This document shows positions 15,942 to 26,452 of a DNA stretch of 64,000 nucleotides, piece by piece. This DNA comes from Streptomyces iranensis. GTDB lineage: Bacteria; Actinomycetota; Actinomycetes; Streptomycetales; Streptomycetaceae. The notes under the pieces are model-generated. The model was not told the DNA's origin and did not search any database. It saw only the letters and a list, made by a program, of their open reading frames with translations. The stretch is from positions 124,001 to 188,000 of the forward strand of contig NZ_JAGGLR010000007.1 of NCBI RefSeq assembly GCF_017874715.1. The letters are read 5' to 3'. A program made the position numbers and the translations under genes. Numbering within the stretch: the stretch's first letter is position 1; each line of letters opens with the position of its first letter.

Positions 15942-17924
15942 GTGGCGGAATCCGGAATGGGTGTGGGCTTAAGAGGCCGCAGCGGGATCATCAGTCTGGT
16001 CGGGGAGTGTCTCAGGCTGGAGCCCACGGACGAGCGGCCGGTGATCATGCTGTTGGGGCCGCGCGGCAGTGGGGCCAGCGACGCTCATGGCGCGCTGATG
16101 GAGAAGTTCGGCCCCGAGACGCCGTTCGCGTATGTCAATGTCGGCGGTGAGCAGTCCCTGCTGCCGCGGTACTCCCTGGCGCTGCTCGCGCGCCAGCTGG
16201 AGCGCAAGCTGCCGCGCTACCGCCGCTCGCACTTCCCGCGGCTGACGCTCGGTCTGCTCGCCTCCGACCACCAGCTGCGGATGACGAGCCTGGCGGAGGG
16301 GCGGCGCAACATCCGGCGGGAGCTGGACGCGTTCCAGGAGCAGGCGGAGGCGCGCTACGGCGACTATCTCGCCGCCTTCTTCGAGGTGGCCGGAGGCGCC
16401 GTGGGCGCTCCCGACGGCGCCTCCACGGCGGCGCTCGCGCTGCTGCGGGACGCGCTGCGGCGCGGCCGGAGGCGGCTGCCGGGCCGCAAGTTCACCAGCA
16501 GCGCGGCCTGGTACGGCGGCCATCCGCTGCTGCGGAGCCGGGATCCGTGGGAGGCGCTGGTCGAGCTCAACCTGTGGCGCCACGACGGGGACGAGGACGA
16601 TCAGGAGCGGCTGGACCGGGTGCTGTTCTCGGCCCTGCTGGAGGACATGCGCGGCAATGTGCGCCACTCGTTCATGCCCCGCTCGTATCTGCTGCTGCTC
16701 GACAACTCCCATACGGAGTACGGCCGTCGCTTTCTCGATCTGCTGATCCGGGCCCGCCATGACGACGCCGTGGTGGCGGGCGCCGACTGCGATCCACTCA
16801 CCGTCGTGGCGAGCTCCAACCGGTGGCTGCCCCGCTGGGGCCCGGCCACCGGCGACCAGTGGCCGTGGCGGCTGCGCGGTCCGGACCGGGCCTCCCTGGC
16901 GGACTGGAGCGAGCACCGGCCGGGCCGGGACAGCGATGACACCTGGTGGTATCCGCTGCGGCTGCGCGACCTCAATCTGGACGAGGTGCGCATCCGGATC
17001 GAGCTGGAGCTGCGCCACCACCCCGACCTCGCTCCGTTCACCCGGCTCGCGCCCTTCGTCCACCGGCTGACCGCGGGGCTCCCCCGGGCGGTCAGCCTGG
17101 TCCTGGAGCTGCTCCGGCACTCGTCCGTGCCGGTCGAGGACGGCGCCGAGCAGGACCGCTGGCTGCGCACCCTGCCGGACCGTACGCCACGGGAGGGCGA
17201 GGACACCCGGACACTGGCGGAGGCCGCCCTGGACCATCTGCTGCGCGGTTTCGACCCCGCGCGGCGGATGGCGCTGGAGGAGAGCGCCGCGGCGCGCGAT
17301 CTGTCCATCGGCACCCGGCTGCTGGGCTCGGGCGACTCGCTGTTCGGCGAGGTCCGCGACCGCTGGCTGCTGCACAGTCCGGGCACCGTGACCCCGGCCC
17401 TGCACCCCTGGCTGCGGCGGCTGTTGCTGTGGCGGCTGGCCGGGCGTCCGGACGACTGGGACGCGGTGCACGAGCTGCTGGCCGAGCACTTCAGGTCCGA
17501 GGGCCGGCCGGTCCAGGAGATGTACCACCGGCTGGCGGCGGAGCGGATCGACGAGGTGACCGGGTATCTGGTGGAGCGCTTCCCGGCGGTGCCCGCGGCG
17601 CAGTGGATCAGCGAGTTCAACACCATCACGGCCGCCCCCAACCGGCTGGGCCAGGCCGGCGGACCGCTGGAGCTGCTCGCCGACCTCGCCCCGGACGAAC
17701 CCCCGGAGGCGGTCACCACGGCCTCGGTGATCCGGGAGCTGATCACGGCGCGCTGGGTGTGGAGCGATCCGCTCGCCGACCCCGGGATGCGGCTTAACGA
17801 CATGATCGCCGACGGCTTCAACCAGCTCTCACGACTGCGGAGGAACGACATCGTGGCCCTGTTCAACGAGGCGGAGCGGTACCGCCACTGGCGCCATCCG
17901 CTGACGCGCGCGGGCGAGGGGTGA
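15942..17924 (+). CDS. P-loop NTPase-like protein with degenerate Walker A
   Basis: A 660-aa cytoplasmic protein of unknown function. Residues 35-255 look like a STAND/AAA-type P-loop core: IMLLGPRGSGAS (39-46) is a Walker A loop in which the essential lysine is Ala45 (GCC, 16074-16076), and SYLLLLDNSH near 248 is a Walker B-like strand. The remainder is helical, with many Trp/Arg/Leu. Codon 10 is TTA (15969-15971) followed by the rare AGA, so synthesis probably depends on bldA. The stop overlaps the next gene (GTGA), coupling it to a membrane-bound binding-protein-like receptor. It might bind but not hydrolyse nucleotide, and act as a scaffold or sensor partner. I do not recognise a characterised homologue. 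Confidence 0.75.
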   Translation: MAESGMGVGLRGRSGIISLVGECLRLEPTDERPVIMLLGPRGSGASDAHGALMEKFGPETPFAYVNVGGEQSLLPRYSLALLARQLERKLPRYRRSHFPRLTLGLLASDHQLRMTSLAEGRRNIRRELDAFQEQAEARYGDYLAAFFEVAGGAVGAPDGASTAALALLRDALRRGRRRLPGRKFTSSAAWYGGHPLLRSRDPWEALVELNLWRHDGDEDDQERLDRVLFSALLEDMRGNVRHSFMPRSYLLLLDNSHTEYGRRFLDLLIRARHDDAVVAGADCDPLTVVASSNRWLPRWGPATGDQWPWRLRGPDRASLADWSEHRPGRDSDDTWWYPLRLRDLNLDEVRIRIELELRHHPDLAPFTRLAPFVHRLTAGLPRAVSLVLELLRHSSVPVEDGAEQDRWLRTLPDRTPREGEDTRTLAEAALDHLLRGFDPARRMALEESAAARDLSIGTRLLGSGDSLFGEVRDRWLLHSPGTVTPALHPWLRRLLLWRLAGRPDDWDAVHELLAEHFRSEGRPVQEMYHRLAAERIDEVTGYLVERFPAVPAAQWISEFNTITAAPNRLGQAGGPLELLADLAPDEPPEAVTTASVIRELITARWVWSDPLADPGMRLNDMIADGFNQLSRLRRNDIVALFNEAERYRHWRHPLTRAGEG

Positions 17925-19396
17925 GACCGGTGCCGAGACTGGAATGGCCGCTGCACATCGTGCGCCGAGTGGTGATCGGCGTGATCGTTCTGGCCGTGCT
18001 CGCGGTGGCGGTCCCGCTCACCGTGAACTGGATCCAGGAGAGGCGGGCGCGGTGCGGTGACGGCGTCGTCAAGATGGGCGACGACCGCGAATGCGTGGGC
18101 GTCACCGACGGCTCGTACACCTTCGCCGACCACCTGGGGCCCGTGGAGAAGAAGATCAAAGAAGAGAACGACCGGGTGGAGGAGAAGGGTGCCAAGTACG
18201 TCAGCGTCGCCTATATGACCTCGTTCACGCTGACCGAAGACGACAGCAACTCCGAGGAATCGGTCCGGCATGAGCTCGAGGGCGCGTATCTGGCGCAGCA
18301 CCGGCACAACCGCGGCGATCTCTCCTCCTCCCCCAAGATCAAGCTGCTGATCGCCAATATGGGCAGCAGCGCGGCCCATTGGGAGCACACCGTCGATGAG
18401 CTGATCGACCGGAAGACCTCCGACGACAAGCTGGTCGCGGTCACCGGGCTCGGCCCCAGCGACACCCAGAACCTCGACGCGCTGAGGCGGCTGTCCGGCA
18501 ACGGTCTCGCCCTGGTCGCCAGCACCATGACGGCCACCAACATAGAGGGCATCAAGGGGCTCGTCCGGGTCTCCCCGACCAATGTGGACGAGGCGTACGC
18601 CGCCGCCGCGTATCTCAAGGAGGAGAAGGTCCGCCGGGCGGTGGTGGTCCAGGACGACGCGCCGGACAACTACTACGCCAAGACGCTGGGTGACGCCTTC
18701 ACCAAGGTCTTCCAGGACATCAAGGGCCACCAGCTGGTGGCGGACAGGATGACCTATGACTCCTCGGTGCGCGGCGCCTGGGAGAACGAGCTGCGCTATA
18801 TGCCGGGGCAGCTGTGCGACCAGAAGCCGGAGGCGGTCTTCTTCGCGGGCCGCGGCAAGCACCTCACCCGGTTCCTGGACGCGATCGCCAACCGTCCGTG
18901 CCAGGACCGGGAGTTCATGGTGATCACCGGCGACGACACCACCAACCTCACCGCCGACGACCTGGCCCACGCCGCCGAGAGCAAGGTGCGGGTGCTCTAC
19001 ACGGGCCTGGCGCACCCCGATATGTGGCAGGAGGACCCCGACTCCGTCTCCCGCCCGTCGGCCCGGTACTTCCAGCCGGGCGGGCTGCTGGCCAAGTGGT
19101 TCCCCGACGACCAGCACCAGGACGGCCAGGCCATCATGGCGCATGACGCGGTGCTCACCGCCGCCCAGGGCATCCAGATGGCGGCGCTGGGCGACGTGAC
19201 CGGGGAGTCGGTGGCGCGGATGTTCCACCAGATGAACAGCCGTCAGCAGGTACCGGGGGCGAGTGGGTTCATCTCGTTCCAGAACAACGGCAATCCGCGC
19301 AACAAGGCCATTCCGATCCTGCATCTCAACGCGAAGGGGCGCTCGGAACTCGTGGAGGTATCGGCGCGGCGGGGCGAGCCGGCCAGGAAGCAGTGA
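17921..19396 (+). CDS. Membrane-anchored periplasmic-binding-protein-like receptor
   Basis: A 491-aa protein. One TM helix spans about residues 14-36, after a short cytoplasmic start. A Cys-containing neck (RRARCGDG, RECVGV) follows, then a type I periplasmic-binding fold from about 70 to 480 related to Leu/Ile/Val-binding proteins (LLIANMGSS, AVTGLGPSDTQ, LVRVSPTNVDEAYAAAAYLKEE, DNYYAKTLGDAF, EAVFFAGRG). There is no lipobox and no transporter permease gene nearby, so it is a tethered ligand sensor rather than a transport component. GTG 17921 overlaps the P-loop gene stop; GTG 17930 is an alternative. The pair likely works together across the membrane. The ligand is unknown. Confidence 0.75.
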   Translation: MRPVPRLEWPLHIVRRVVIGVIVLAVLAVAVPLTVNWIQERRARCGDGVVKMGDDRECVGVTDGSYTFADHLGPVEKKIKEENDRVEEKGAKYVSVAYMTSFTLTEDDSNSEESVRHELEGAYLAQHRHNRGDLSSSPKIKLLIANMGSSAAHWEHTVDELIDRKTSDDKLVAVTGLGPSDTQNLDALRRLSGNGLALVASTMTATNIEGIKGLVRVSPTNVDEAYAAAAYLKEEKVRRAVVVQDDAPDNYYAKTLGDAFTKVFQDIKGHQLVADRMTYDSSVRGAWENELRYMPGQLCDQKPEAVFFAGRGKHLTRFLDAIANRPCQDREFMVITGDDTTNLTADDLAHAAESKVRVLYTGLAHPDMWQEDPDSVSRPSARYFQPGGLLAKWFPDDQHQDGQAIMAHDAVLTAAQGIQMAALGDVTGESVARMFHQMNSRQQVPGASGFISFQNNGNPRNKAIPILHLNAKGRSELVEVSARRGEPARKQ

Positions 19397-19399
19397 CGG

Positions 19400-21307
<1,908 letters not shown>

Positions 21308-21391
21308 CTCAGCCCTCCTCCCAGTCTGTCTCCCAGTATCCCAAAAGAGACATTCAGGAGTGGGGTGCGGAGGAGGGCCGTGGGCCGGGGG

Positions 21392-22795
21392 TCAGTCCCG
21401 CAGGTGGTCGACCTCGCGCATCTTGTTGGTGGCGTCGAGCGCGGCGACCTTGTAGGACTCGGCGAAGGTCGGATAGTTGAACACCGCGTCGACCAGATAG
21501 TCGACGGTGCCGCCGCAGCCCATCACGGCCTGGCCGATGTGGATCAGCTCGGTGGCGCCGGTGCCGAAGCAGTGCACTCCGAGCAGCCGCCGGTCCTCCG
21601 GGGAGACCAGCAGCTTCAGCATGCCGTGGCCGTCGCCGACGATCTGGCCCCGGGCCAGCTCGCGATAGCGGGAGACCCCGACCTCGAAGGGCACCTTCTC
21701 GTCCGTGAGCTGGTCCTCGGTGCGGCCGATGAAGCTGATCTCGGGGATGCTGTAGATCCCGATCGGCTGGAGGTGGTGGATCGGGTTCACCGGCTCCTCG
21801 CACGCGTGGTACGCCGCGCTCCGCCCCTGCTCCATGGAGGTCGCGGCCAGGGCCGGGAAGCCGATGACATCGCCGACGGCGTAGATGTGCGGCACGGCGG
21901 TGCGGTAGTGCTCGTCCACCGCGATCCGGCCCCGCCGGTCGGCGGTGAGCCCCGCCTTGGCGAGGTCCAGCGCGTCGGTGAGCCCCTGGCGCCCCGCGGA
22001 GTACATCACCGCGTCGGCGGGGATCTTCTTACCGCTCTCCAGGATGGTCAGGGCGCCCCGCGGATGGCGCTCGACGGCCGCTACGGTCTCGCCGAAGCGG
22101 AAGGTGACGGCCAGGTCGCGCAGCCGGTACTTCAGCGCCTCGACGATCTCGACGTCGCAGAAGTCCAGCATCCCCTCGCGCTGCTCGACCACGGTGACCT
22201 TGCTGCCCAGGGCGGCGAACATCGAGGCGTACTCGATGCCGATCACCCCGGCGCCCACGATGACCATGGAGCGCGGCACCCGCTCCATGTTGAGGACACT
22301 GTCGGAGTCCATGATCGTCCGCTCGTCGAACTCCACGCTCGCGGGGCGGGCCGGGCGGGTGCCGGTGGCGATCACGATGTGCTGGGCGGTGAGCAGCTGT
22401 TCCTGGCCGGTGGCGTCCGTGACGGCCACGGTGTGGTCGTCCACGAACCGCCCGGTGCCGGAGAACATCGCGACCCGGTTGCGGGACAGCTGGTTGCGGA
22501 CGACATCCACCTCACGGCCGACCACATGCTGGGTGCGGGCCGTCAGGTCGGCGACGGTGATCTCCTCCTTGAGCCGGTAGCTCTGGCCGTAGAGATCCCG
22601 CTGGGTCAGTCCGGTGAGATAGAGCACCGCCTCACGCAGGGTCTTGGACGGAACGGTTCCGGTATGCAGGGAGACCCCGCCCACCATCTCCTTACGGTCG
22701 ACGACGGCTACCCGGCGACCGAGTTTCGCGGCGGCGATGGCAGCCTTCTGGCCACCCGGCCCGGACCCGATCACAAGCATGTCAAAGTCGGTCAC
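21392..22795 (-). CDS. sthA: Soluble pyridine nucleotide transhydrogenase
   Basis: A 467-aa flavoprotein of the Lpd/glutathione reductase fold, which transfers hydride between NADPH and NAD+. The FAD motif GSGPGGQKAAIAAAKLG opens the protein, and GAGVIGIEYASMFAALG near 180 binds NAD(P). The redox disulfide of lipoamide dehydrogenases is absent (GGVSLHTGTVPSK has no Cys pair), which fits SthA rather than a disulfide reductase. The GTG at 22795 gives family length; an upstream ATG at 22915 would add an unrelated 40 residues. It lies upstream of dnaK on the same strand with an 84-nt gap. Confidence 0.92.
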   Translation of the reverse strand: MTDFDMLVIGSGPGGQKAAIAAAKLGRRVAVVDRKEMVGGVSLHTGTVPSKTLREAVLYLTGLTQRDLYGQSYRLKEEITVADLTARTQHVVGREVDVVRNQLSRNRVAMFSGTGRFVDDHTVAVTDATGQEQLLTAQHIVIATGTRPARPASVEFDERTIMDSDSVLNMERVPRSMVIVGAGVIGIEYASMFAALGSKVTVVEQREGMLDFCDVEIVEALKYRLRDLAVTFRFGETVAAVERHPRGALTILESGKKIPADAVMYSAGRQGLTDALDLAKAGLTADRRGRIAVDEHYRTAVPHIYAVGDVIGFPALAATSMEQGRSAAYHACEEPVNPIHHLQPIGIYSIPEISFIGRTEDQLTDEKVPFEVGVSRYRELARGQIVGDGHGMLKLLVSPEDRRLLGVHCFGTGATELIHIGQAVMGCGGTVDYLVDAVFNYPTFAESYKVAALDATNKMREVDHLRD

Positions 22796-22848
22796 GGGCC
22801 GAGTCTGACATCGGATGACGCCCCGCTGGAAGGGTGAATCACCGGTCA

Positions 22849-22866
22849 ACCCGCCCCGGAGCGGGT
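22849..22866 (-). terminator. Small hairpin after DUF1275 gene
   Basis: ACCCGC (22849-22854) and GCGGGT (22861-22866) form a 6-bp stem with a 6-nt loop, 15 nt downstream of the DUF1275 stop. Weak terminator candidate. Confidence 0.35.
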
Positions 22867-22880
22867 GGGCTTGGGGCGGA

Positions 22881-23615
22881 CTACTCGGCGTGGGGCCAGA
22901 GATGGCCCTGGGCATCCCGGGCCAGGGAGGTCAGGGACGCCAGCAGAACGAGGCCGACCAGCCCGGTCGGCAGGGCGGGTGCGGCCCGCGCGGCATGGGC
23001 CACCAGCAGCCCGCCGGCCGCGGCGCCCACCACCAGGCCCGCCAACAGCGCGATGCTGAGCCGGCGCACCGTTCCACTGCGCACCGCGTCGACCAGCACC
23101 CCGGTCAGGGCGCCGGTGAGATACGTGGTGGAGAAGCCGGGCGGCCCGACGGCCCGCACCAGACCGCTCTGACCTCCCATGGCGAGCGCGGCCACCGCCA
23201 GCAGCCCGAGCTGCCGGCCACCGCCGGGGTGGCCGTCGGCGGACGCCCACACCGCCCAGAGCCCGCCGAGCGCGAGCAGTTCCACCATGAGCGCGCACCG
23301 GGCCCGCAGGGCCGGCCGGGAGCCGCGGACGATCCGGCCGCTCAGCAGCGCGCCCACGACGTATCCGCCCATGGCGACCGCGGAGTCCCGGGCGAGCGTC
23401 GCGTCCAGGGACGCGGTGGACATGCCGAGCAGGGAGAGATTGGCGGTCATGACGCTGGTGAAGACGCCGCCCAGGGCCAGAAAGCTCATCGCGTCCATCG
23501 CCCCGGTCGCCACGGTCAGCGCGACGGCGGCCACCGCTCCCCCGGAAGCGCAGGCCCGGCCGGGGTGTCGTGCTTTCCGTGCGGGGTCGGGGTCGGTATC
23601 GCTCTCTTCGGCCAT
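22881..23615 (-). CDS. DUF1275 (YoaK-like) membrane protein
   Basis: A 244-aa protein with about six TM segments: TGAMDAMSFLALGGVFTSVMTANL is the family's early motif, followed by VGALLSGRIV, LLAVAALAMGGQ and TTYLTGALTGVLVDAV. The family function is not established. The ATG at 23615 has GGAGG 8 nt upstream, better than the ATG six codons earlier. It lies between sthA and a CGNR regulator on the same strand. Confidence 0.88.
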   Translation of the reverse strand: MAEESDTDPDPARKARHPGRACASGGAVAAVALTVATGAMDAMSFLALGGVFTSVMTANLSLLGMSTASLDATLARDSAVAMGGYVVGALLSGRIVRGSRPALRARCALMVELLALGGLWAVWASADGHPGGGRQLGLLAVAALAMGGQSGLVRAVGPPGFSTTYLTGALTGVLVDAVRSGTVRRLSIALLAGLVVGAAAGGLLVAHAARAAPALPTGLVGLVLLASLTSLARDAQGHLWPHAE

Positions 23616-23687
23616 CGGCAATCCTCCGGCCACCTCGGGTGCCCCGGGCGGCCCACCGGAAACAGCGGCCCTGGGAGCGCCGGGGCG

Positions 23688-24317
23688 TCAGGACCCGGCC
23701 GGGGCGGCGGACGCCTGCCGCTGCCGGTGTTTCGCGGCCTTGGCGCTGTTGCCGCACAGCCGCATGGAGCACCACCGGCGCCTTCTGCCCGGTGTGGGGT
23801 CGAGGTAGATCATGGTGCACAGCGTGGAGTCGCACGCCCGCAGCGCCTCGCGCCGCTCCGGGTCCCCGAGCACCGCTATGAGGTCGCGGACGACGGCCGA
23901 CTGCAGCTCCCACCCGGACAGCGGACGATCGGCGCCGCCCACCTCGACCCCGGTACCGGTGGCCATCAGCAGCGGCTGCGGTGGGGCGGGGCCCGCCCGG
24001 TCGTTGAGCAGGGCGACGGACGCGGCGGCTGGGGCCCGGCCGTGGACGACCGCCGCCACCGCGTCGTACGCCGCCTCGCGCAGCGTCCGCAGCTCGGTGA
24101 GGAGCTCATCGGTGACGGCCTCGTCGTGGAGCCGCAGCCCGACGCCGTCGCACCACTCCCGCAGCCGGTCGAGGGTGCCGATGCGCTCGATCGGGGTGCT
24201 GCCGCGCCGCCCGAGGGAGGCGACGAGGTTCAGGGCGAGGCTGCCAGCGTCGAAGCGCAGCGCCCGCAGCCGAGCGGTGACCCGCGGCCGCGGGACCTGC
24301 TCCGTCGAGGGATCCAT
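23688..24317 (-). CDS. CGNR zinc-finger transcription factor (ABATE domain)
   Basis: A 209-aa putative stress-induced regulator. The N-terminal ABATE domain covers about 20-150 (LRFDAGSLALNLVASLG start). The C-terminal CGNR zinc finger is intact: CDSTLCTMIYLDPTPGRRRRW followed by CSMRLCGNSAKAAKHRQR. The ATG at 24317 lies next to the divergent promoter region; an A/T-rich hexamer TACTAT ends 6 nt before the start, so a leaderless message is possible. A perfect palindrome (24325-24348) in the divergent region is a strong candidate for its own operator, implying autoregulation and control of the reductase gene. Confidence 0.88.
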   Translation of the reverse strand: MDPSTEQVPRPRVTARLRALRFDAGSLALNLVASLGRRGSTPIERIGTLDRLREWCDGVGLRLHDEAVTDELLTELRTLREAAYDAVAAVVHGRAPAAASVALLNDRAGPAPPQPLLMATGTGVEVGGADRPLSGWELQSAVVRDLIAVLGDPERREALRACDSTLCTMIYLDPTPGRRRRWCSMRLCGNSAKAAKHRQRQASAAPAGS

Positions 24318-24324
24318 GTGAATA

Positions 24325-24348
24325 TAGTAACCGTCTGAAGGGTTACTA
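24325..24348. promoter_or_regulatory. Operator palindrome TAGTAACC-N8-GGTTACTA
   Basis: Perfect 8-bp inverted arms at 24325-24332 and 24341-24348 around GTCTGAAG, in the 55-nt gap between two divergent genes. A TATAGT-like -10 (24323-24328) overlaps the left arm, so a bound protein would block transcription. The best candidate binder is the adjacent CGNR protein. Confidence 0.75.
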
Positions 24349-24372
24349 AGCGGCTGGGAACGAGGGGACATC

Positions 24373-25341
24373 ATGCGGATCGCGATCATCGGCGCGGGTG
24401 GCGTCGGCGGATACTTCGGCGCACGGCTCGCCGCCGCGGGGGACGAGGTCACCTTCGTGGCCCGGGGCCGCCATCTCGCGGCGATCCGGGAGAAGGGGCT
24501 GACGGTGCGCAGCCCGCTGGGGGATCTGCGGGTGCCGTCCGAGGCGGTCGTGCCGACGGTTTCCGACCTCGAGGCCCCGGACCTGGTCATGGTTGCGGTG
24601 AAGCTGTGGGACACCGAGGACGTCGCCCGGCAGCTGGCGCCCCTCGCCGAGAGCGGCGCCGCGGTCGTGTCGTTCCAGAACGGAGTCCAGAAGGACACGG
24701 AGCTGCGGCGCCATCTGCCGGCGGGTTCTGTCCTCGGCGGGGTCGGCTATATCTCGGCGTTCATCGAGGAGCCGGGGGTGGTGGTGCACAACGGCACGCT
24801 GCAGCGGCTGGTGTTCGGGGAGTACGACCGCAAGGAGTCCCCGCGCGCCCGCCACTTCCTCGACCGCTGTCTCGCGGCCGGTGTCGACGCGGAGATCAGC
24901 GGGGACATCGAGCGCACCATCTGGGAGAAGTTCGTCTTCCTGGTGGGCCTTTCCGGGACGACGTCGGCGGTGCGGCAGCCGATCGGCGTGGTCCGCGGGA
25001 ACCCCGGGTCGCGGGACCTGCTGCGTGATGTGATGCACGAGGTGGTCGCCGTGGGACGGGCCAAGGGGGTGGGCCTGGACCCCGGCTTCGCCGACGACCG
25101 GCTCGCGTTCTGCGACACGCTGCCCGCCACGATGACGTCCTCCATGCACAACGACCTGCTGCGCGGCAACCGTCTGGAACTGGGCTGGCTCAGCGGGGCC
25201 GTGGCCGACCTCGGCGCCGAGCTGGGGGTCGCCACCCCGCGCAACCGGGCCATCGCCGACATCCTCGCCCCCTACGCGCCGGGCGATCCGGCCGCGACAG
25301 GTGGCCCGGAGGTCAGCGCAGCAGGGGGAGCTTCCCGATGA
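24373..25341 (+). CDS. 2-dehydropantoate 2-reductase family (PanE/ApbA-like) protein
   Basis: A 322-aa NADPH-dependent reductase. Rossmann motif IIGAGGVGGYFGARLA starts at residue 4; VKLWDTEDVARQL and SFQNGVQKD follow in the N-domain; the helical C-domain contains the IWEKFVFLVGLS segment (catalytic Lys) and LLRGNRLELGWLSGAV. PanE makes pantoate, but actinomycetes carry several paralogues with other ketoacid or ketoreductase roles. Control by a CGNR regulator suggests an inducible paralogue rather than the biosynthetic enzyme. GAGGGG lies 7 nt before the ATG. Confidence 0.85.
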   Translation: MRIAIIGAGGVGGYFGARLAAAGDEVTFVARGRHLAAIREKGLTVRSPLGDLRVPSEAVVPTVSDLEAPDLVMVAVKLWDTEDVARQLAPLAESGAAVVSFQNGVQKDTELRRHLPAGSVLGGVGYISAFIEEPGVVVHNGTLQRLVFGEYDRKESPRARHFLDRCLAAGVDAEISGDIERTIWEKFVFLVGLSGTTSAVRQPIGVVRGNPGSRDLLRDVMHEVVAVGRAKGVGLDPGFADDRLAFCDTLPATMTSSMHNDLLRGNRLELGWLSGAVADLGAELGVATPRNRAIADILAPYAPGDPAATGGPEVSAAGGASR

Positions 25342-25777
25342 GCCTGCTCACCTTGTTCCGCGGGCCGACGATACTGACCGCGAGATAGTCGAGATCGTCG
25401 GTCTTGGTGCCGGCCAGGCTGTCGAGGTACTCGTCGTAGACCCGTGAGGTCTGGGCCTGTCCGGGCATGTCGACGAGGAACAGATCGTCCTTCTCGGCGG
25501 CCTTGGCCCGCAGCTCGCGCAGCGCCGCCGGGCCGGCCGCCAGGATCGAGCAGCCGGCCCACGGCAGCCCCGGGTGGCCGGCGCCGGAGCCGTCCCTGCC
25601 GTCCGGCCCCAGCAGCTCCGGCATCGCCCGGCCGACGGCGGCGGCCATGCAGGCGGCGGCGTTCACCGCCCGGCCCGCGGGCAGCTCCTCGTTCACGACG
25701 ATCACCCACTTGAGCTTCGCCTGCCGGGTGGACTGATCGGTGCGTACATCCTCGTCGGACAGCTGGGGAACGGACAC
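25313..25777 (-). CDS. DUF2000 family protein
   Basis: A 154-aa protein of the DUF2000 (PF09391) family: KWVIVVNEELPAGRAVNAAACMAAAVG start and a PGLPWAGCSILAA segment, ending GPRNKVSRLIGKLPLLR. The fold is peptidyl-tRNA-hydrolase-II-like; function is unknown. GTG 25777 has AAGGAG 8 nt upstream. It is divergent from an Lrp-type regulator, which probably controls it. Its last 29 nt overlap the convergent reductase gene. Confidence 0.85.
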   Translation of the reverse strand: MSVPQLSDEDVRTDQSTRQAKLKWVIVVNEELPAGRAVNAAACMAAAVGRAMPELLGPDGRDGSGAGHPGLPWAGCSILAAGPAALRELRAKAAEKDDLFLVDMPGQAQTSRVYDEYLDSLAGTKTDDLDYLAVSIVGPRNKVSRLIGKLPLLR

Positions 25778-25876
25778 GAGCGGTACTCCTTGTCGATGGC
25801 TAATGTGGTGGACGGTACCCATCCATCCGAGTCGGAGCACGGCTCGCCGAATTTCCTCAGGCAAAGGAGCGCTTTC

Positions 25877-26371
25877 GTGGAACTTGATGCACTCGACCGT
25901 GCTCTTCTGCGGGAGCTGCAGAACGATGCACGCCAGACCAATCGCGAGCTGGCCCTGCGCACGGGGGTCTCGCCGTCGACCTCTCTGGAGCGGGTCCGGG
26001 CGCTGCGGGAGCGCGGCATCATCAGCGGCTATCACGCCGCCGTCGACCTGGAGGCGGTCGGCCGTCCCGTGCAGGCGCTGATCTCGGTGCGGATCCGCCC
26101 GCCGTCCCGGCCGGTCATCGAGGGGTTCCGGGAATGGGCCGCCCAGCTGCCGGAGACCATCGGGCTGTTCGTCACCTCCGGCGCCCATGACTTCCTCATC
26201 CATGTGGCAGTGCCGGACACCAACGGGCTGTACGCGTTCGTCATCGACCGCCTCACCGAGCGCCGTGAGGTGGCGGATGTGCAGAGCACGATGGTGTACG
26301 AACACGCCCAGTCGCGCTGTATCGACCCCGCCCCCACCGAGCGCCCCGCGCCCTCCCGCCGGAGGCGATGA
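25877..26371 (+). CDS. Lrp/AsnC-family transcriptional regulator
   Basis: A 164-aa regulator with an N-terminal HTH (LDALDRALLRELQNDARQTNRELALRTGVS...RVRALRERGIISGYHAAVD) and a C-terminal RAM ligand domain (QALISVRIRPPSR...FVTSGAHDFLIHVAV...YEHAQS). GTG 25877 with AAAGGAG 7 nt upstream is the start; the HTH begins immediately, as in the family. It is transcribed away from the DUF2000 gene, a divergent arrangement I consider typical of this pair. The effector is probably an amino acid, not identifiable here. Confidence 0.9.
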   Translation: MELDALDRALLRELQNDARQTNRELALRTGVSPSTSLERVRALRERGIISGYHAAVDLEAVGRPVQALISVRIRPPSRPVIEGFREWAAQLPETIGLFVTSGAHDFLIHVAVPDTNGLYAFVIDRLTERREVADVQSTMVYEHAQSRCIDPAPTERPAPSRRRR

Positions 26372-26397
26372 CCGGGAAAGGGCCAGGGCGCGCCGGA

Positions 26398-26434
26398 GGG
26401 CGGGCGGCATCGCCGTTCGCGACACCGCCCGCCC
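26398..26434. terminator. Bidirectional 10-bp hairpin between convergent genes
   Basis: GGGCGGGCGG (26398-26407) and CCGCCCGCCC (26425-26434) are perfect complements with a 17-nt loop, between the ends of the Lrp regulator and the permease. Confidence 0.7.
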
Positions 26435-26452
26435 CGGTTCATCGACGCTTCG

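Noticed and set aside
16601..19324. 900-codon minus-strand frame opposite the P-loop/receptor pair
   Set aside because: No family motifs and no start site; the plus-strand genes have recognisable domains and coupled starts.
21308..21391. HAIR (HspR) operator upstream of dnaK
   Set aside because: No CTTGAGT/ACTCAAG dyad is present in the 84-nt gap.
24325..24348. Palindrome as a terminator
   Set aside because: It lies between the starts of two divergent genes, so an operator is the sensible reading.
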